A stretch of 43,729 nt of DNA from a filamentous cyanobacterium CCT1 (GTDB taxonomy: Bacteria; Cyanobacteriota; Cyanobacteriia; Phormidesmidales; Phormidesmidaceae), in contig PYER01000021.1 of assembly GCA_003017855.1 (NCBI GenBank), positions 1-43,729 of the forward strand, in the 5' to 3' direction. The notes under the pieces were generated by a model, which was given only the letters and a program-made list of their open reading frames with translations, did no database searches and had not been told where the DNA came from. The number at the start of each line of letters is the position of its first letter. The stretch's first letter is position 1. Position numbers and translations under genes: made by a program. This document shows positions 30,902 to 40,176 of the stretch, piece by piece.

Positions 30902-32341
30902 TTACGTTTCGGGCAAACCTTTGGATGCTTTAGAGCTCAAACTGCCCAGCCAGGCTCCAAGCAGGTAGCCAGCGGTGCACAGCAGCAGCCCGTAGATATT
31001 CACGCCCAGGTCGACGGCGTACTTGCCGCTGCCCAGGCTTACCCAGGTCGGAAAAATGGGAGCGCCGATGACGTTTTCGGCCACCCGCAGCACGCCGAGC
31101 AGGATGCCTGGCCAAAAGGCGAGGTGGAAGCTGAGTGCCCCGGCCCTGGGCAAAAAGGCCAGCAGAAAGATCGGAGCCAGCCCCATAACCATGGTGCCGC
31201 TGATGGTAGTGGCAAGAATGATTGCCGGGCCAACCCGATCGCCCATGTAGATGCTCAGCAAGGGCACGTTGCCCAGCAGCGCGATCGCAATAATCCACCA
31301 GCGACCCATGCGGGCCTGCCCCTCGGTGGGGGCACCCTTGCGGTGAAACCAGTCGCGCGCGCCTACCTTGGCCGTGCTGGAAAAGGTGGAGTCCAGGGTT
31401 GAACCCGCGCTGGTCAGCATGATGGCGTTGAACACCAGCAGCATGGGCAGGCCAAACAGCGCCGGTACCGTCAGGCTGGGCGACCCCTCAACCCCAACAG
31501 CGCGAGCGTACAGGCCCACAATGCTGAACAAAAAGATAAAGCCGCCGCTGATGATACCGGCCCAGATAAAGCCCTTGAACATGGTGCGCGGCCCGGTGAT
31601 AAAGGCGCGATCGGTCATCACCGGATCGTGGAAGGGGTAGCTAAAAATTTGCACGAAGGCCAGACCGCAAAAGGTAAGAGCGGCGCTGCGGGTGTCGGCA
31701 TCGGTCACGGGTAGCCCCTCGCGGGCCAGGCCGGGGCCAACGGTGGCTAAAATCACCACTAGTAGCACGGCGGCCAGCACCATCTGCGCCCCGTCGGTGA
31801 GCAGGCTGCTGCGCAGGCCGCCCAGCAGGGTGTAATACACGGTGAATAGCGTCACGATCGCCGCCGCCAGCCAGTACCCGGCGCTGCCCTCAGGGCCAAA
31901 GTAGAGCGAAAATACCTTGGTGTTCGACCACACCTCGTTCAGCAGGCGAATGGCGATCGCAAGCAAAAACAGGCGCGAGCAAACCCGGCCATACTTGCTG
32001 ACCAAAAATTCGGGTATTGAGCGATAGCCGCCTCGGGTACGGAGAAAATAGAGGGCGATCGCGGCGGTGACAAAGCTCAGGTAGTAGATAGCGTAGCCGA
32101 TGCCGCCCAGCACCCCAAAGGTCTGGCCTAGGCTGGCGGCGTTGTCGATCGACTTGGCAAAAATCCAGGAAATGGCGGCACTCGCCACCAGCAGCCACAG
32201 CCCCGGTGCCTGCCCGGTGCTCGACTGGCCCTCAAAAAACTCGGGCGGACTGACGCGATCGGGCGTCGTCTGCCGCACCAGGTAGAGCAAAAATCCGCAA
32301 TAACCGGCCAGCAAAACCCAGGTGAGGGTGTTTTCAACCAT
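30902..32341 (-). CDS. Sodium:solute symporter (SSS) family transporter
   Basis: A 479-aa integral membrane protein with about 12-13 hydrophobic helices in a LeuT-like fold. Family-type segments include GGIGYAIYYLSF (about 79-90), RTRGGYRSIPEFLVSKYG (about 101-118) and the TM8-like LTSAGSTLDSTFSSTAKVGA (about 311-330), where Ser/Thr residues form the second sodium site. It would import a solute using the sodium gradient; the substrate is unknown. ATG at 32341. It is a single-gene unit with its own terminator and a 443-bp upstream gap. Confidence 0.9.
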   Translation of the reverse strand: MVENTLTWVLLAGYCGFLLYLVRQTTPDRVSPPEFFEGQSSTGQAPGLWLLVASAAISWIFAKSIDNAASLGQTFGVLGGIGYAIYYLSFVTAAIALYFLRTRGGYRSIPEFLVSKYGRVCSRLFLLAIAIRLLNEVWSNTKVFSLYFGPEGSAGYWLAAAIVTLFTVYYTLLGGLRSSLLTDGAQMVLAAVLLVVILATVGPGLAREGLPVTDADTRSAALTFCGLAFVQIFSYPFHDPVMTDRAFITGPRTMFKGFIWAGIISGGFIFLFSIVGLYARAVGVEGSPSLTVPALFGLPMLLVFNAIMLTSAGSTLDSTFSSTAKVGARDWFHRKGAPTEGQARMGRWWIIAIALLGNVPLLSIYMGDRVGPAIILATTISGTMVMGLAPIFLLAFLPRAGALSFHLAFWPGILLGVLRVAENVIGAPIFPTWVSLGSGKYAVDLGVNIYGLLLCTAGYLLGAWLGSLSSKASKGLPET

Positions 32342-32784
32342 ACGTAGCGCCCCTTAAGAAAATTGAATCGACCAAAATTGACAGGATAATGTCGTCAGGC
32401 TGCTCTAGTCCTTGACTAAGCTGATTTTGACAGGAGCCAGCCGTTCTGGGTGCAGGGTGCAAGGTATACGGTCTACGGCTCGCCTTGAACCTGAAGCCTT
32501 GAACCGTGTACCCTGCGGCCCCGTCATCTTTAGCTTGGCAGCCTACTAGGTTACGAGCGTGAGTGAATGCTTGGGTTGAGCTAGAGGGTAATCATACCGA
32601 CATCGCGCAACGCTCTGCCAGGCCGAATGCGCCCCCAGCCTGCTGGCAGATTAAAACATCCGGCTCCACAGGCACCGCTCAACAACAAACGGGTTGAGCG
32701 ACACTCTACCAAAGCCGGTGCCAATTCAGTTGAATTTTTGCTGAGAATAGAATTCCGGTTCTTGGGGGCCGGGGGTATCTGCCC
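32342..32784. other. Gene-poor region with a long imperfect palindrome
   Basis: 443 bp without a credible gene. At 32452-32516 GCAGGGT and ACCCTGC form the outer arms, with TATACGGT / ACCGTGTA further in. This is an imperfect 65-bp palindrome of the kind scattered in cyanobacterial intergenic DNA. The rest holds only the symporter promoter region. Confidence 0.5.
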
Positions 32785-33450
32785 TCAGCTCCGCCCCTGC
32801 ACCAGGTAGCCACAGCGGTGCTCGCCCTTGACCAACCAGTGGGTGCGCTGCACGGCGCAGTCGGCCAGCGCCACTTGAAACATCTCTAGCTCATGGCCGC
32901 ACACGCTGGGAAACGACTCGGCGATGTGAGATATAGCGCAGTTGTACTCGGTAATGATGTAGCAGGGAGCGCTCTGGCACAGATCGCCGTCGGGCTCGAC
33001 CTCGTGCCACTCGGCCATGTAGCCCTCGTCTTTGCGCAGCTGCACCAGCCGTGCTACCCGTTCGGCGATCGTGCCGGTACCCACCCGGTTGCGATACTCC
33101 AGCGCCTTGCGCTCCCACTGCTTGCGCAGGACGGTACCCACCCCATCCTGGCCCAGAGTATCGGCCAGGGTATCAAGCAGCGAAATGGCGAACTCGTCGT
33201 ACTTGGCTGGGAAGCGATCGCGCCCTTTAGCGCTGAGCTGGTAGAGGTGGTTGGGCCGCCCCATGCCCTCCTGCACGGCCCGGTGCTCGATCAGCGCCTC
33301 CGCCTCCAGATCTTTCAGGTGGCGACGAATCGCCTGGGTACTCACCTCAAAGTGGTCGGCTATGGCGTGGGCCGTAGCTTCACCCTGCCTGAGCAGGTAC
33401 ATCAAAATGTCATCTTTTGTAGAGGTAGAGGGTTGCTGCACAGAGGTCAT
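32785..33450 (-). CDS. sufR: SufR iron-sulfur biogenesis repressor
   Basis: A 221-aa DeoR/ArsR-like winged-helix regulator. The HTH lies at about 10-70 (TKDDILMYLLRQGEATAHAI; HFEVSTQAIRRHLKDLEAE). A C-terminal cluster-binding region has Cys in CQSAPCY, EYNCAIS and SVCGHEL, plus ADCAVQRTHW. In cyanobacteria SufR binds a 4Fe-4S cluster and represses sufBCDS and itself; cluster loss relieves repression. ATG at 33450 gives the usual length; the frame runs 27 codons further without support. It is divergent from ftrC-sufBCDS, with two perfect operator sites in between. Confidence 0.96.
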   Translation of the reverse strand: MTSVQQPSTSTKDDILMYLLRQGEATAHAIADHFEVSTQAIRRHLKDLEAEALIEHRAVQEGMGRPNHLYQLSAKGRDRFPAKYDEFAISLLDTLADTLGQDGVGTVLRKQWERKALEYRNRVGTGTIAERVARLVQLRKDEGYMAEWHEVEPDGDLCQSAPCYIITEYNCAISHIAESFPSVCGHELEMFQVALADCAVQRTHWLVKGEHRCGYLVQGRS

Positions 33451-33556
33451 GGCGTTGGCCCACCGAGACACTAGAGAACGTACACAGGTTGCCCCACAGA
33501 CCATACCCACCTGGGTCAGTCCCCAGACCAACCCATCGAGAGATAATCTACTTTGA

Positions 33557-33570
33557 CAACCTTTATGTTG
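33557..33570. promoter_or_regulatory. SufR operator 1
   Basis: CAAC-CTTTAT-GTTG, a perfect CAAC-N6-GTTG inverted repeat as defined for SufR in Synechocystis. It is the site nearer sufR. Confidence 0.92.
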
Positions 33571-33596
33571 CTAAACTAGTCTAAAATCTAGTTAGG

Positions 33597-33610
33597 CAAC
33601 TTAAATGTTG
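33597..33610. promoter_or_regulatory. SufR operator 2
   Basis: CAAC-TTAAAT-GTTG, a second perfect match exactly 40 bp from the first. It lies just upstream of a TATAAA -10-like box (33620-33625) that would drive ftrC and the suf genes. Confidence 0.92.
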
Positions 33611-33657
33611 CTTTAATTGTATAAAATTATTGGGCTGTGTACTGTACCAATCTCGTA

Positions 33658-34017
33658 ATGACTGACACCAAAACCACCCAGGCCACCGACAAAAACCTAG
33701 AGCTGATGCGCAATTTTGCCCAGAGCTATGCCAAGCGCACCGGCACCTACTTCTGCTCCGACCCTGGCGTAACCGCTGTGGTGCTGGAAGGTTTGGCCAA
33801 GCATAAAGACGATTTTGGTTCACCACTCTGCCCCTGCCGCCACTACGAAGACAAAGAGGCCGAGGTCAAAACCATCTACTGGAACTGCCCCTGCGTACCC
33901 ATGCAGGAGCGCAAAGAGTGCCACTGCATGCTCTTTCTCACCCCCGACAACCCCTTCGCGGGCGAGCAGCAAGATATTTCCTTCGATACCATTCGCACCG
34001 AAACCAGCAAATACTAA
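33658..34017 (+). CDS. ftrC: Ferredoxin-thioredoxin reductase catalytic chain
   Basis: A 119-aa catalytic (beta) subunit. The CxC motifs are complete: LCPCRHY, WNCPCVPMQ and CHCMLFL, with a further Cys in TYFCSDPG. They form the 4Fe-4S cluster and the active disulfide that passes electrons from ferredoxin to thioredoxin. ATG at 33658 (MTDTKTTQATDKN) is preferred over an upstream in-frame ATG at 33637. It is the first gene behind the SufR operators and 63 bp before sufB, so it is probably part of the SufR regulon. The variable (alpha) subunit gene is not in the window. Confidence 0.96.
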   Translation: MTDTKTTQATDKNLELMRNFAQSYAKRTGTYFCSDPGVTAVVLEGLAKHKDDFGSPLCPCRHYEDKEAEVKTIYWNCPCVPMQERKECHCMLFLTPDNPFAGEQQDISFDTIRTETSKY

Positions 34018-34080
34018 CCAGCCAGGCTTCGGCCCGCTGAGTTCCTTTCGCCACTTGCAGCCCGTTAAGAGAGTCGCATC

Positions 34081-35520
34081 ATGAGTGCTTCCGTTCAGTC
34101 CCTTGTTAGCCAACCCTATAAGTACGGCTTTACCACCAACATTGAGGTTGACACCATCCCTCGCGGCCTCAGTGAAGACGTGGTGCGCATGATTTCGGCT
34201 AAAAAGAATGAGCCGGAGTTCATGCTGGAGTTTCGCCTGCGGGCCTACCGCAAGTGGCTCACTATGGCCGAACCGGCCTGGCCCAACGTCAAGTATCCGC
34301 CGATCGACTACCAGAATATCGTCTACTACTCAGCCCCCAAAACCCAGGCCAAAAAGCTGGGCAGCCTGGACGAGGTCGATCCGACGATGCTAGAAACCTT
34401 CGAGAAGTTGGGCATTCCCCTCTCGGAGCAAAAGCGGCTGGCCAACGTAGCGGTAGACGCTATCTTTGACAGCGTTTCGATCGCCACCACCTTTAAAGAA
34501 AAGCTGGCTGAATCCGGCGTCATCTTCTGCTCGATCTCCGAAGCACTGCAGGAGCACCCCGACCTGGTGGAAAAGTACCTGGGCACAGTGGTTCCCATTG
34601 GTGACAACTACTTCGCGGCGCTGAACTCGGCGGTGTTTAGCGATGGCTCTTTCGTCTACATTCCCAAAGACACCCAGTGTCCAATGGATCTCTCGACCTA
34701 TTTCCGCATCAACAATGGCGAGTCGGGCCAGTTTGAGCGCACCCTGATTGTGGCGGAATCGGGCAGCTCCGTGACGTATCTGGAGGGCTGCACCGCTCCC
34801 ATGTACGACAGCAACCAGCTCCACGCCGCGATCGTTGAACTGGTCGCCATGGACAACGCCAGCATCAACTATTCCACCGTACAGAACTGGTTTGCGGGCG
34901 ACGAGAACGGCAAAGGCGGCATCTACAACTTCGTCACCAAGCGCGGCCTCTGCGCCGGGAAGAATTCCAAAATCTCCTGGACCCAGGTCGAAACCGGCTC
35001 TGCCATTACCTGGAAGTACCCCAGCTGCGTGCTGGTGGGCGACAACTCCGTGGGCGAGTTCTACTCGGTGGCGCTGACCAACAACCACCAGCAGGCCGAC
35101 ACCGGCACAAAAATGGTGCACGTGGGCAAAAATACCCGCAGCACGATTATTTCTAAGGGCATTTCGGCAGCGAAGTCAAAGAACAGCTACCGGGGCCTAG
35201 TGAAAATGGGGCCTAAGGCCGAGGGAGCGCGCAACTATTCCCAGTGCGACTCGATGCTGATTGGTGACACCTCCAGCGCCAACACCTTCCCCTACATTCA
35301 GGTGCAGAACAGCACCGCCCAGGTCGAGCACGAGGCCTCAACCTCCAAAATTGGGGAAGACCAGCTCTTCTACTTTGCCCAGCGGGGCATTTCCCCCGAA
35401 GATGCCGTGTCGATGATCATCAGCGGCTTCTGTCGCGATGTGTTCAACAAGCTGCCGATGGAGTTTGCCGCCGAGGCGGACAAGCTGCTGGCCCTGAAGC
35501 TAGAGAACACCGTGGGGTAG
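34081..35520 (+). CDS. sufB: Fe-S cluster assembly scaffold SufB
   Basis: A 479-aa protein, the normal SufB length. It partners SufC and SufD in the SufBC2D scaffold on which new Fe-S clusters are built in the cytosol. Conserved segments include [20 protein letters not shown] near the N-terminus, the beta-helix core ([39 protein letters not shown]) and the C-terminal [20 protein letters not shown]. An AAGAGAG precedes the ATG at 34081. It follows ftrC and is separated from sufC by a 264-bp repeat-bearing spacer. Confidence 0.98.
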   Translation: MSASVQSLVSQPYKYGFTTNIEVDTIPRGLSEDVVRMISAKKNEPEFMLEFRLRAYRKWLTMAEPAWPNVKYPPIDYQNIVYYSAPKTQAKKLGSLDEVDPTMLETFEKLGIPLSEQKRLANVAVDAIFDSVSIATTFKEKLAESGVIFCSISEALQEHPDLVEKYLGTVVPIGDNYFAALNSAVFSDGSFVYIPKDTQCPMDLSTYFRINNGESGQFERTLIVAESGSSVTYLEGCTAPMYDSNQLHAAIVELVAMDNASINYSTVQNWFAGDENGKGGIYNFVTKRGLCAGKNSKISWTQVETGSAITWKYPSCVLVGDNSVGEFYSVALTNNHQQADTGTKMVHVGKNTRSTIISKGISAAKSKNSYRGLVKMGPKAEGARNYSQCDSMLIGDTSSANTFPYIQVQNSTAQVEHEASTSKIGEDQLFYFAQRGISPEDAVSMIISGFCRDVFNKLPMEFAAEADKLLALKLENTVG

Positions 35521-35784
35521 AGGTGTGGATGGGTAGATGGGTGGATGGGTCACAACCCTTAGCAGCTGCGAATCATGCCCTGCCCTCGCCAAAGAGATTT
35601 TCAAAACCGTGGAGGTTTCTCCTAGTGAAGAGGTGATCTGAAAAAGCGGGGGTGGATGGTGGGCAGTGCCCACCCTACAAATCCTCGGTGAGAGGCCAGA
35701 GCCCTAATCCAAAATCGCAAACTCAAAATTCAACATTTCAACGCACAGGAGCATGGTGGGCGGTGCCCACACCACAGGAAAACC
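35521..35784. repeat. sufB-sufC spacer with two repeat types
   Basis: 264 bp. A GGATGGGTAGATGGGT-type tract (35523-35552) is the reverse complement of the CCCATCCACC tracts found elsewhere in the window. Two hairpins follow: GGTGGGC-AGT-GCCCACC (35658-35674) and GGTGGGC-GGT-GCCCACA (35755-35771). The second sits only 13 bp before the sufC ATG and overlaps its leader. Confidence 0.75.
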
Positions 35785-36573
35785 ATGATTAACGAGAACA
35801 GCGAAATCATTCTCTCGGTGCGCGACCTCCGCGCCAATGTGGATGGCACCGAGATTCTCAAGGGCCTCAACTTGGAAGTGAGGGCCGGTGAAATTCACGC
35901 CATTATGGGTCTCAACGGCTCGGGCAAGAGCACGTTCTCAAAAGTTTTGGCGGGCCACCCCGATTACGAAGTTACGGCGGGGGAAATCCACTTCAAAGGC
36001 CAGGATCTGCTGGAGCTAGAGCCCCACGATCGCGCCACATCGGGCATTTTCCTCGCCTTTCAGTACCCACTGGAAATTCCTGGGGTGAGCAACCGCGACT
36101 TTTTGCGGGTTGCCTTCAATGCCCACCGCAAGGCGCGAGGCGAAGACGAAATCGACGTGTTCGACTTTGACGACCTGATCGAAGAAAAGCTGAACGTTGT
36201 CAAAATGGACGCTTCGTTTCTCGATCGCAGCGTCAACGAGGGCTTTTCAGGCGGCGAGAAAAAGCGCAACGAAATTCTGCAAATGGCGCTGCTGGAGCCA
36301 GCCCTGGCCATCCTGGATGAAACCGATTCGGGTCTGGATATTGACGCCCTTAAAACCGTAGCTGGTGGGGTAAACCAGCTGTCTACCTCCGACAACGCCG
36401 TGGTGCTGATCACCCACTACCAGCGCATGCTCGACTACATCGTGCCCGATTACGTACACGTGATGGCCGATGGCCGCATTATTACGACCGGCGGCAAAGA
36501 CCTGGCTAAGGAGTTGGAGTCGCGCGGCTATGAGTGGGTGCTGGAAGCCGATCGGACGGGGGTGACGGCGTAA
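35785..36573 (+). CDS. sufC: Fe-S assembly ATPase SufC
   Basis: A 262-aa ABC-type ATPase of the SUF scaffold. Walker A is GLNGSGKST (about 43-51), the signature [10 protein letters not shown] (about 154-163) and Walker [18 protein letters not shown], with the switch His in [11 protein letters not shown]. It dimerises on SufB and SufD and drives the conformational change that builds clusters. ATG at 35785 is preceded by AGGA. Its TAA overlaps the sufD ATG (TAATG), so the two are translationally coupled. Confidence 0.98.
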   Translation: MINENSEIILSVRDLRANVDGTEILKGLNLEVRAGEIHAIMGLNGSGKSTFSKVLAGHPDYEVTAGEIHFKGQDLLELEPHDRATSGIFLAFQYPLEIPGVSNRDFLRVAFNAHRKARGEDEIDVFDFDDLIEEKLNVVKMDASFLDRSVNEGFSGGEKKRNEILQMALLEPALAILDETDSGLDIDALKTVAGGVNQLSTSDNAVVLITHYQRMLDYIVPDYVHVMADGRIITTGGKDLAKELESRGYEWVLEADRTGVTA

Positions 36574-37892
36574 TGGCAAGTTCTACGGCTGAAGTACACT
36601 CAAGGATGACGGCTGACCAGCGAGATGCCTACCTAAAGGGGCTGGTGCAAGGAGCAAAGGCCGCTGTGCCTAAGGCGCTGGCGCTAGAGACGGTGCGATC
36701 GCGGGCCGAAGCCCTGCTCAATGAGCATGCGTTTCCGTCTGCTCGCGACGAAGACTGGCGCTTTACCGACCTGGCAGATCTGCTCGCCCACAACTTTGTG
36801 GCTGCCGGAGAGGCGACCGTTGGGGAAGCCGACGTTGCCGATCTGCGCCTGCCAGAGACAGCAGGTGCCCAAGTCGTCGTGGTGAATGGCCGGATCAGTG
36901 CTGAGCGATCGCAGTTCCAGAACCTGCCGGACGGAGTGATTGTCGGCTCCCTTCAAAGCCACCTTGACCTCCAGATAGTCGAACGTCTGGCCCAAGCCAG
37001 CGGTCACCACGAAGTCTTTACCGCCCTCAACAGCGTGGGCTTTCAGGATGCGGTGGTAGTTTGGCTGCCCCGCAACACCGTAGTTGAGACCCCGCTACAA
37101 ATCATTTATTTGTCCCAACCTGAGGAAACGCCTCTGCTGGTTCAGCCCCGCTGCCTGGTAGTGGCTGAGACGGGTAGCGCCCTCACCCTGATCGAAGATT
37201 TTGGCGGGCTGTCTGCTGCGCCCCACTTTACTAACGCTGTTACCGAGCTGTGGCTCGACGCCAACGCCCAACTCACCCACAGCCGCATTCAGCGCGAAGG
37301 GGCAGGCACCTTTCACATTGGCAAAACTGCCGTCACCCAGGCCCGCGACAGCCAGTACATCGGCACCGCCGTCGACTTTGGGGCCAGGCTGGCCCGCCAC
37401 AACTGGGAGATTTACCAAACCGGCGAGCAAACCACCACTAAGATCTACGGACTGGGGGCGATCGCCGCTAACCAGCACATTGATACCCACAGCCTGGTGG
37501 CCCTCAGCCATCCCCACGGCGTAGTCGAGCAGCAGCACAAAGTCATCGTCGATGACCACGCCCATAGCGTCTTCAATGGACGTATGGCTGTGGCCCAAAA
37601 AGCCCAGCTCACCAACGCCAGCCAGCTCAACCGCAACCTGCTGCTATCCGACAAAGCGCGAGTCGACACCAAACCCCAGCTCGAAATTGTCGCCGACAAC
37701 GTCAAGTGCGCCCACGGGGCCACCGTTAGCCAGCTCCAAGCCGACGAGATTTTTTACCTGCAAAGTCGCGGCATTAGCGCCCCCCAGGCCCAGCGCCTGC
37801 TGATCTATGCCTTTGCCATGGAAATGCTAGAGACGATTTCGGTAGAAACACTGCGATCGCGCCTCGCCAGCACCATCTCCAAATGGGCGTAA
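36573..37892 (+). CDS. sufD: Fe-S cluster assembly protein SufD
   Basis: A 439-aa paralogue of SufB in the SufBC2D complex. It has an N-terminal helical part ([13 protein letters not shown]) and a beta-helix core ([20 protein letters not shown]). The C-terminal segment [20 protein letters not shown] contains the conserved Cys and the GATV-type motif, and [17 protein letters not shown] is homologous to SufB's end. The ATG at 36573 overlaps the sufC stop by one base and is preferred over the longer open frame inside sufC. Confidence 0.97.
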   Translation: MASSTAEVHSRMTADQRDAYLKGLVQGAKAAVPKALALETVRSRAEALLNEHAFPSARDEDWRFTDLADLLAHNFVAAGEATVGEADVADLRLPETAGAQVVVVNGRISAERSQFQNLPDGVIVGSLQSHLDLQIVERLAQASGHHEVFTALNSVGFQDAVVVWLPRNTVVETPLQIIYLSQPEETPLLVQPRCLVVAETGSALTLIEDFGGLSAAPHFTNAVTELWLDANAQLTHSRIQREGAGTFHIGKTAVTQARDSQYIGTAVDFGARLARHNWEIYQTGEQTTTKIYGLGAIAANQHIDTHSLVALSHPHGVVEQQHKVIVDDHAHSVFNGRMAVAQKAQLTNASQLNRNLLLSDKARVDTKPQLEIVADNVKCAHGATVSQLQADEIFYLQSRGISAPQAQRLLIYAFAMEMLETISVETLRSRLASTISKWA

Positions 37893-37898
37893 TCTCTT

Positions 37899-38013
37899 AC
37901 TACCCATCCACCCTCCCCTTCGACTTCGCTCAGGGACCATCATCCGCCCATCCAACCTCCTACCCATCCACGCATCCACCCGCCTACCCATCCACCCTCT
38001 CACCCCTCACTCC
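37899..38013. repeat. CCCATCCACC-type tract between sufD and sufS
   Basis: A run of CTACCCATCCACC-like units interrupted by a TTCGACTTCGCTCAGGGACC segment. It fills almost the whole sufD-sufS gap up to the sufS ATG, and no Shine-Dalgarno sequence for sufS is visible within it. Confidence 0.8.
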
Positions 38014-38016
38014 CCC

Positions 38017-39288
38017 ATGACCGTCGCCCAGGAACTAACTCTCGCCGCTAAGGTTCGCGCCGACTTTCCGATCCTCCATCAGGAGGTGAATGGTCACCCG
38101 CTGGTGTACCTCGACAACGCGGCCACCTCCCAAAAGCCCAGGGCGGTGTTGGACGCGCTGCAAAACTACTACCAGCGCGACAACGCTAACGTGCACCGGG
38201 GCGTACATAACCTTAGCGCCCGCGCCACCGAATCCTACGAGGGGGCTCGCGATAAGGTGGCGGCCTTCGTGAAAGCCACCAGCCGCAACGAAATCATCTT
38301 CACCCGCAACGCCAGCGAGGCCATTAACCTGGTGGCCTACGCCTGGGGCATGACCACCCTACAACCTGGTGACGAAATTATTCTCTCGGTGATGGAGCAC
38401 CACAGCAACCTGGTGCCATGGCAGTTTGTGGCCCAGCGCACTGGGGCCGTGCTTAAGTTTGTGGGGCTAACCGCCGATCAATCCTTCGACCTCGACCAGT
38501 ACCGCGACCTGGTAACCGATAAAACTCGCGTGGTCGTGGTCAACCACGTCTCTAATACCCTGGGCTGCATTAACCCTGTCGCAGATATCATTGAAATTGC
38601 CCACCGCCACGGGGCTAAAGTTCTAATCGACGGCTGCCAGAGCGCTCCCCATATGGTGCTAGACCTACCCGCCATGGGCTGCGACTGGTTTGTGGCATCG
38701 GGCCACAAGATGTGCGCCCCCACCGGCATCGGCTTTTTGTACGGCAAGCTGGAGCTGCTGGAGGCCATGCCCCCGTTTATGGGCGGCGGCGAAATGATTG
38801 CCGATGTGTTCTTAGATCACTCCACCTATGCGGAGCTGCCCCACAAGTTTGAGGCGGGTACGCCTGCGATCGCGGAGGCGATCGCGCTGGGGGCAGCGGT
38901 AGATTACCTGGGTGCGATCGGCATGGAGAATATCGCCGCCTACGAGCACGAGCTGACGGCCTACCTGTACCAGCAGATGCAGACCATCCCCGAAGTCAAG
39001 CTCTACGGCCCGCTCCCTGAATCTGACGGCAGCGGACGGGCGGCTTTGGTCACCTTCACCGTCGAGGGCGTTCACGCTCAAGATCTCTCCACACTGCTCG
39101 ACCAGTCGGGAATTGCAATTCGCTCGGGGCACCACTGCACCCAGCCCCTGCACCGCATTTTGGGCGTAGACTCCACTGCGCGGGCTAGCCTGTATTTCTA
39201 CAACACCAAAGCCGAGATCGACAGCTTTATCGTTGCCCTCAAAGACACCATCGAGTTCTTCAAAGGCGTGTTTGAAGATGACGATTGA
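38017..39288 (+). CDS. sufS: Cysteine desulfurase SufS
   Basis: A 423-aa group II cysteine desulfurase. PLP binds Lys231 in [17 protein letters not shown], and the persulfide-carrying Cys374 is in [12 protein letters not shown]. Other family segments are [31 protein letters not shown] and HHSNLVPWQ. It supplies sulfur to SufB, usually with a SufE partner, which is not in the window. The ATG at 38017 lies just after the repeat tract, without a clear ribosome-binding site, so it may depend on read-through from sufD. The stop is 11 bp from the convergent antitoxin gene. Confidence 0.97.
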   Translation: MTVAQELTLAAKVRADFPILHQEVNGHPLVYLDNAATSQKPRAVLDALQNYYQRDNANVHRGVHNLSARATESYEGARDKVAAFVKATSRNEIIFTRNASEAINLVAYAWGMTTLQPGDEIILSVMEHHSNLVPWQFVAQRTGAVLKFVGLTADQSFDLDQYRDLVTDKTRVVVVNHVSNTLGCINPVADIIEIAHRHGAKVLIDGCQSAPHMVLDLPAMGCDWFVASGHKMCAPTGIGFLYGKLELLEAMPPFMGGGEMIADVFLDHSTYAELPHKFEAGTPAIAEAIALGAAVDYLGAIGMENIAAYEHELTAYLYQQMQTIPEVKLYGPLPESDGSGRAALVTFTVEGVHAQDLSTLLDQSGIAIRSGHHCTQPLHRILGVDSTARASLYFYNTKAEIDSFIVALKDTIEFFKGVFEDDD

Positions 39289-39299
39289 AACGGTTGCCG

Positions 39300-39605
39300 T
39301 TATGCGGCCTGCTCATCTCGCACTGTAACTGAGAGTTTTAGCCCTAAGCTGTTCAAGAGCTTAGCGATCAGCGGAAACCCAGGCACTTCGCCCTGAGAAA
39401 TGAGTTGATAGCAAGCTTCCCAGTTGGCATCAGAACTACTTGAAGCGGCAACTAAAGCCCTACGAGCCTCTGCTACGTTCTTTAAAGCCAACAGGATGTG
39501 ATCAAATTCGCCATCTTCTAAAACGGCATCTAGATAGGCCGCTGCCTCTATGGGGTCTTCTAGCGACTTAATCAGATAGGAGTGGTAGCTTTTATAAGCT
39601 GGCAT
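39300..39605 (-). CDS. HigA-like addiction-module antitoxin
   Basis: A 101-aa protein of the putative addiction-module antidote family: SYLIKSLEDPIEAAAYLDAV, ALKNVAEARRALV and a C-terminal HTH-like half (GFPLIAKLLNSLGLKLSVTV). It should neutralise the toxin encoded just upstream and repress their promoter. It overlaps the toxin gene by 14 bp. Toxin-first order is normal for this higBA-like class. It ends 11 bp from the sufS stop. Confidence 0.9.
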   Translation of the reverse strand: MPAYKSYHSYLIKSLEDPIEAAAYLDAVLEDGEFDHILLALKNVAEARRALVAASSSSDANWEACYQLISQGEVPGFPLIAKLLNSLGLKLSVTVRDEQAA

Positions 39606-39903
39606 CTTGCCTCTGCTGAAAATCTATCCAGTACTGCTTGGCCTTAAGAATATCCTGTCTCTGGCTGCTTTTGTCACCACCACAAAGAAGAACGATTATA
39701 GCGATTCCTACTTGGGCAAAGTAAATGCGATAACCAGGACCATAATCAACTCTAAGTTCTGAAACTCCTTCCCCCAAGGGTTTAGCGTCTCCCAGGTTGC
39801 CCAGTTCGACCCGGTCTAACCGTTTCTTGATTCTAGCTCGGGCTTGTCTATCGCGTAGATTATCTAACCAAGCTTCAAACGGGCATGAGCCATCCACAGA
39901 CAC
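39592..39903 (-). CDS. RelE/HigB-like toxin (Gp49-type addiction-module killer)
   Basis: A 103-aa protein. PFEAWLDNLRDRQARARIKK, followed by LGEGVSELRVDYGPGYRIYF and LLCGGDKSSQRQDILKAKQY, is the signature of the phage-derived Gp49-like/HigB-2 killer family, a RelE-fold ribosome-dependent mRNase. The Arg/Tyr residues in GPGYRIYF and the Lys/Ser in GGDKSSQ are typical. The start is GTG at 39903; in-frame codons upstream (HQEKYVYV) look family-like but have no start codon, so the N-terminus is uncertain. It is upstream of and coupled to its antitoxin. Confidence 0.9.
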   Translation of the reverse strand: MSVDGSCPFEAWLDNLRDRQARARIKKRLDRVELGNLGDAKPLGEGVSELRVDYGPGYRIYFAQVGIAIIVLLCGGDKSSQRQDILKAKQYWIDFQQRQDASL

Positions 39904-40176
39904 ATATACGTATTTCTCTTGGTGTCGATTGCATAAATTTAGCTTAGATAATAAATACGGCTCATTTGCAGCTCAATCTGGGTAATCATTTTTAGACACC
40001 ATTGCCAATGCTCTCCCCAGGGCCAGGGGACGGGTGCTTTTGCTCCTTAGCGAAGGTTAGTGGTAAACCTAAAGCGCCCATCCCCTTTGAAGGGAACGCC
40101 TAAAAATCTGGCCGTGCGATAATTTAAGGGTAGGCCAGCCCCAGTTGCGGCCCAGCGAGGTTTAAGGAGATATGCC

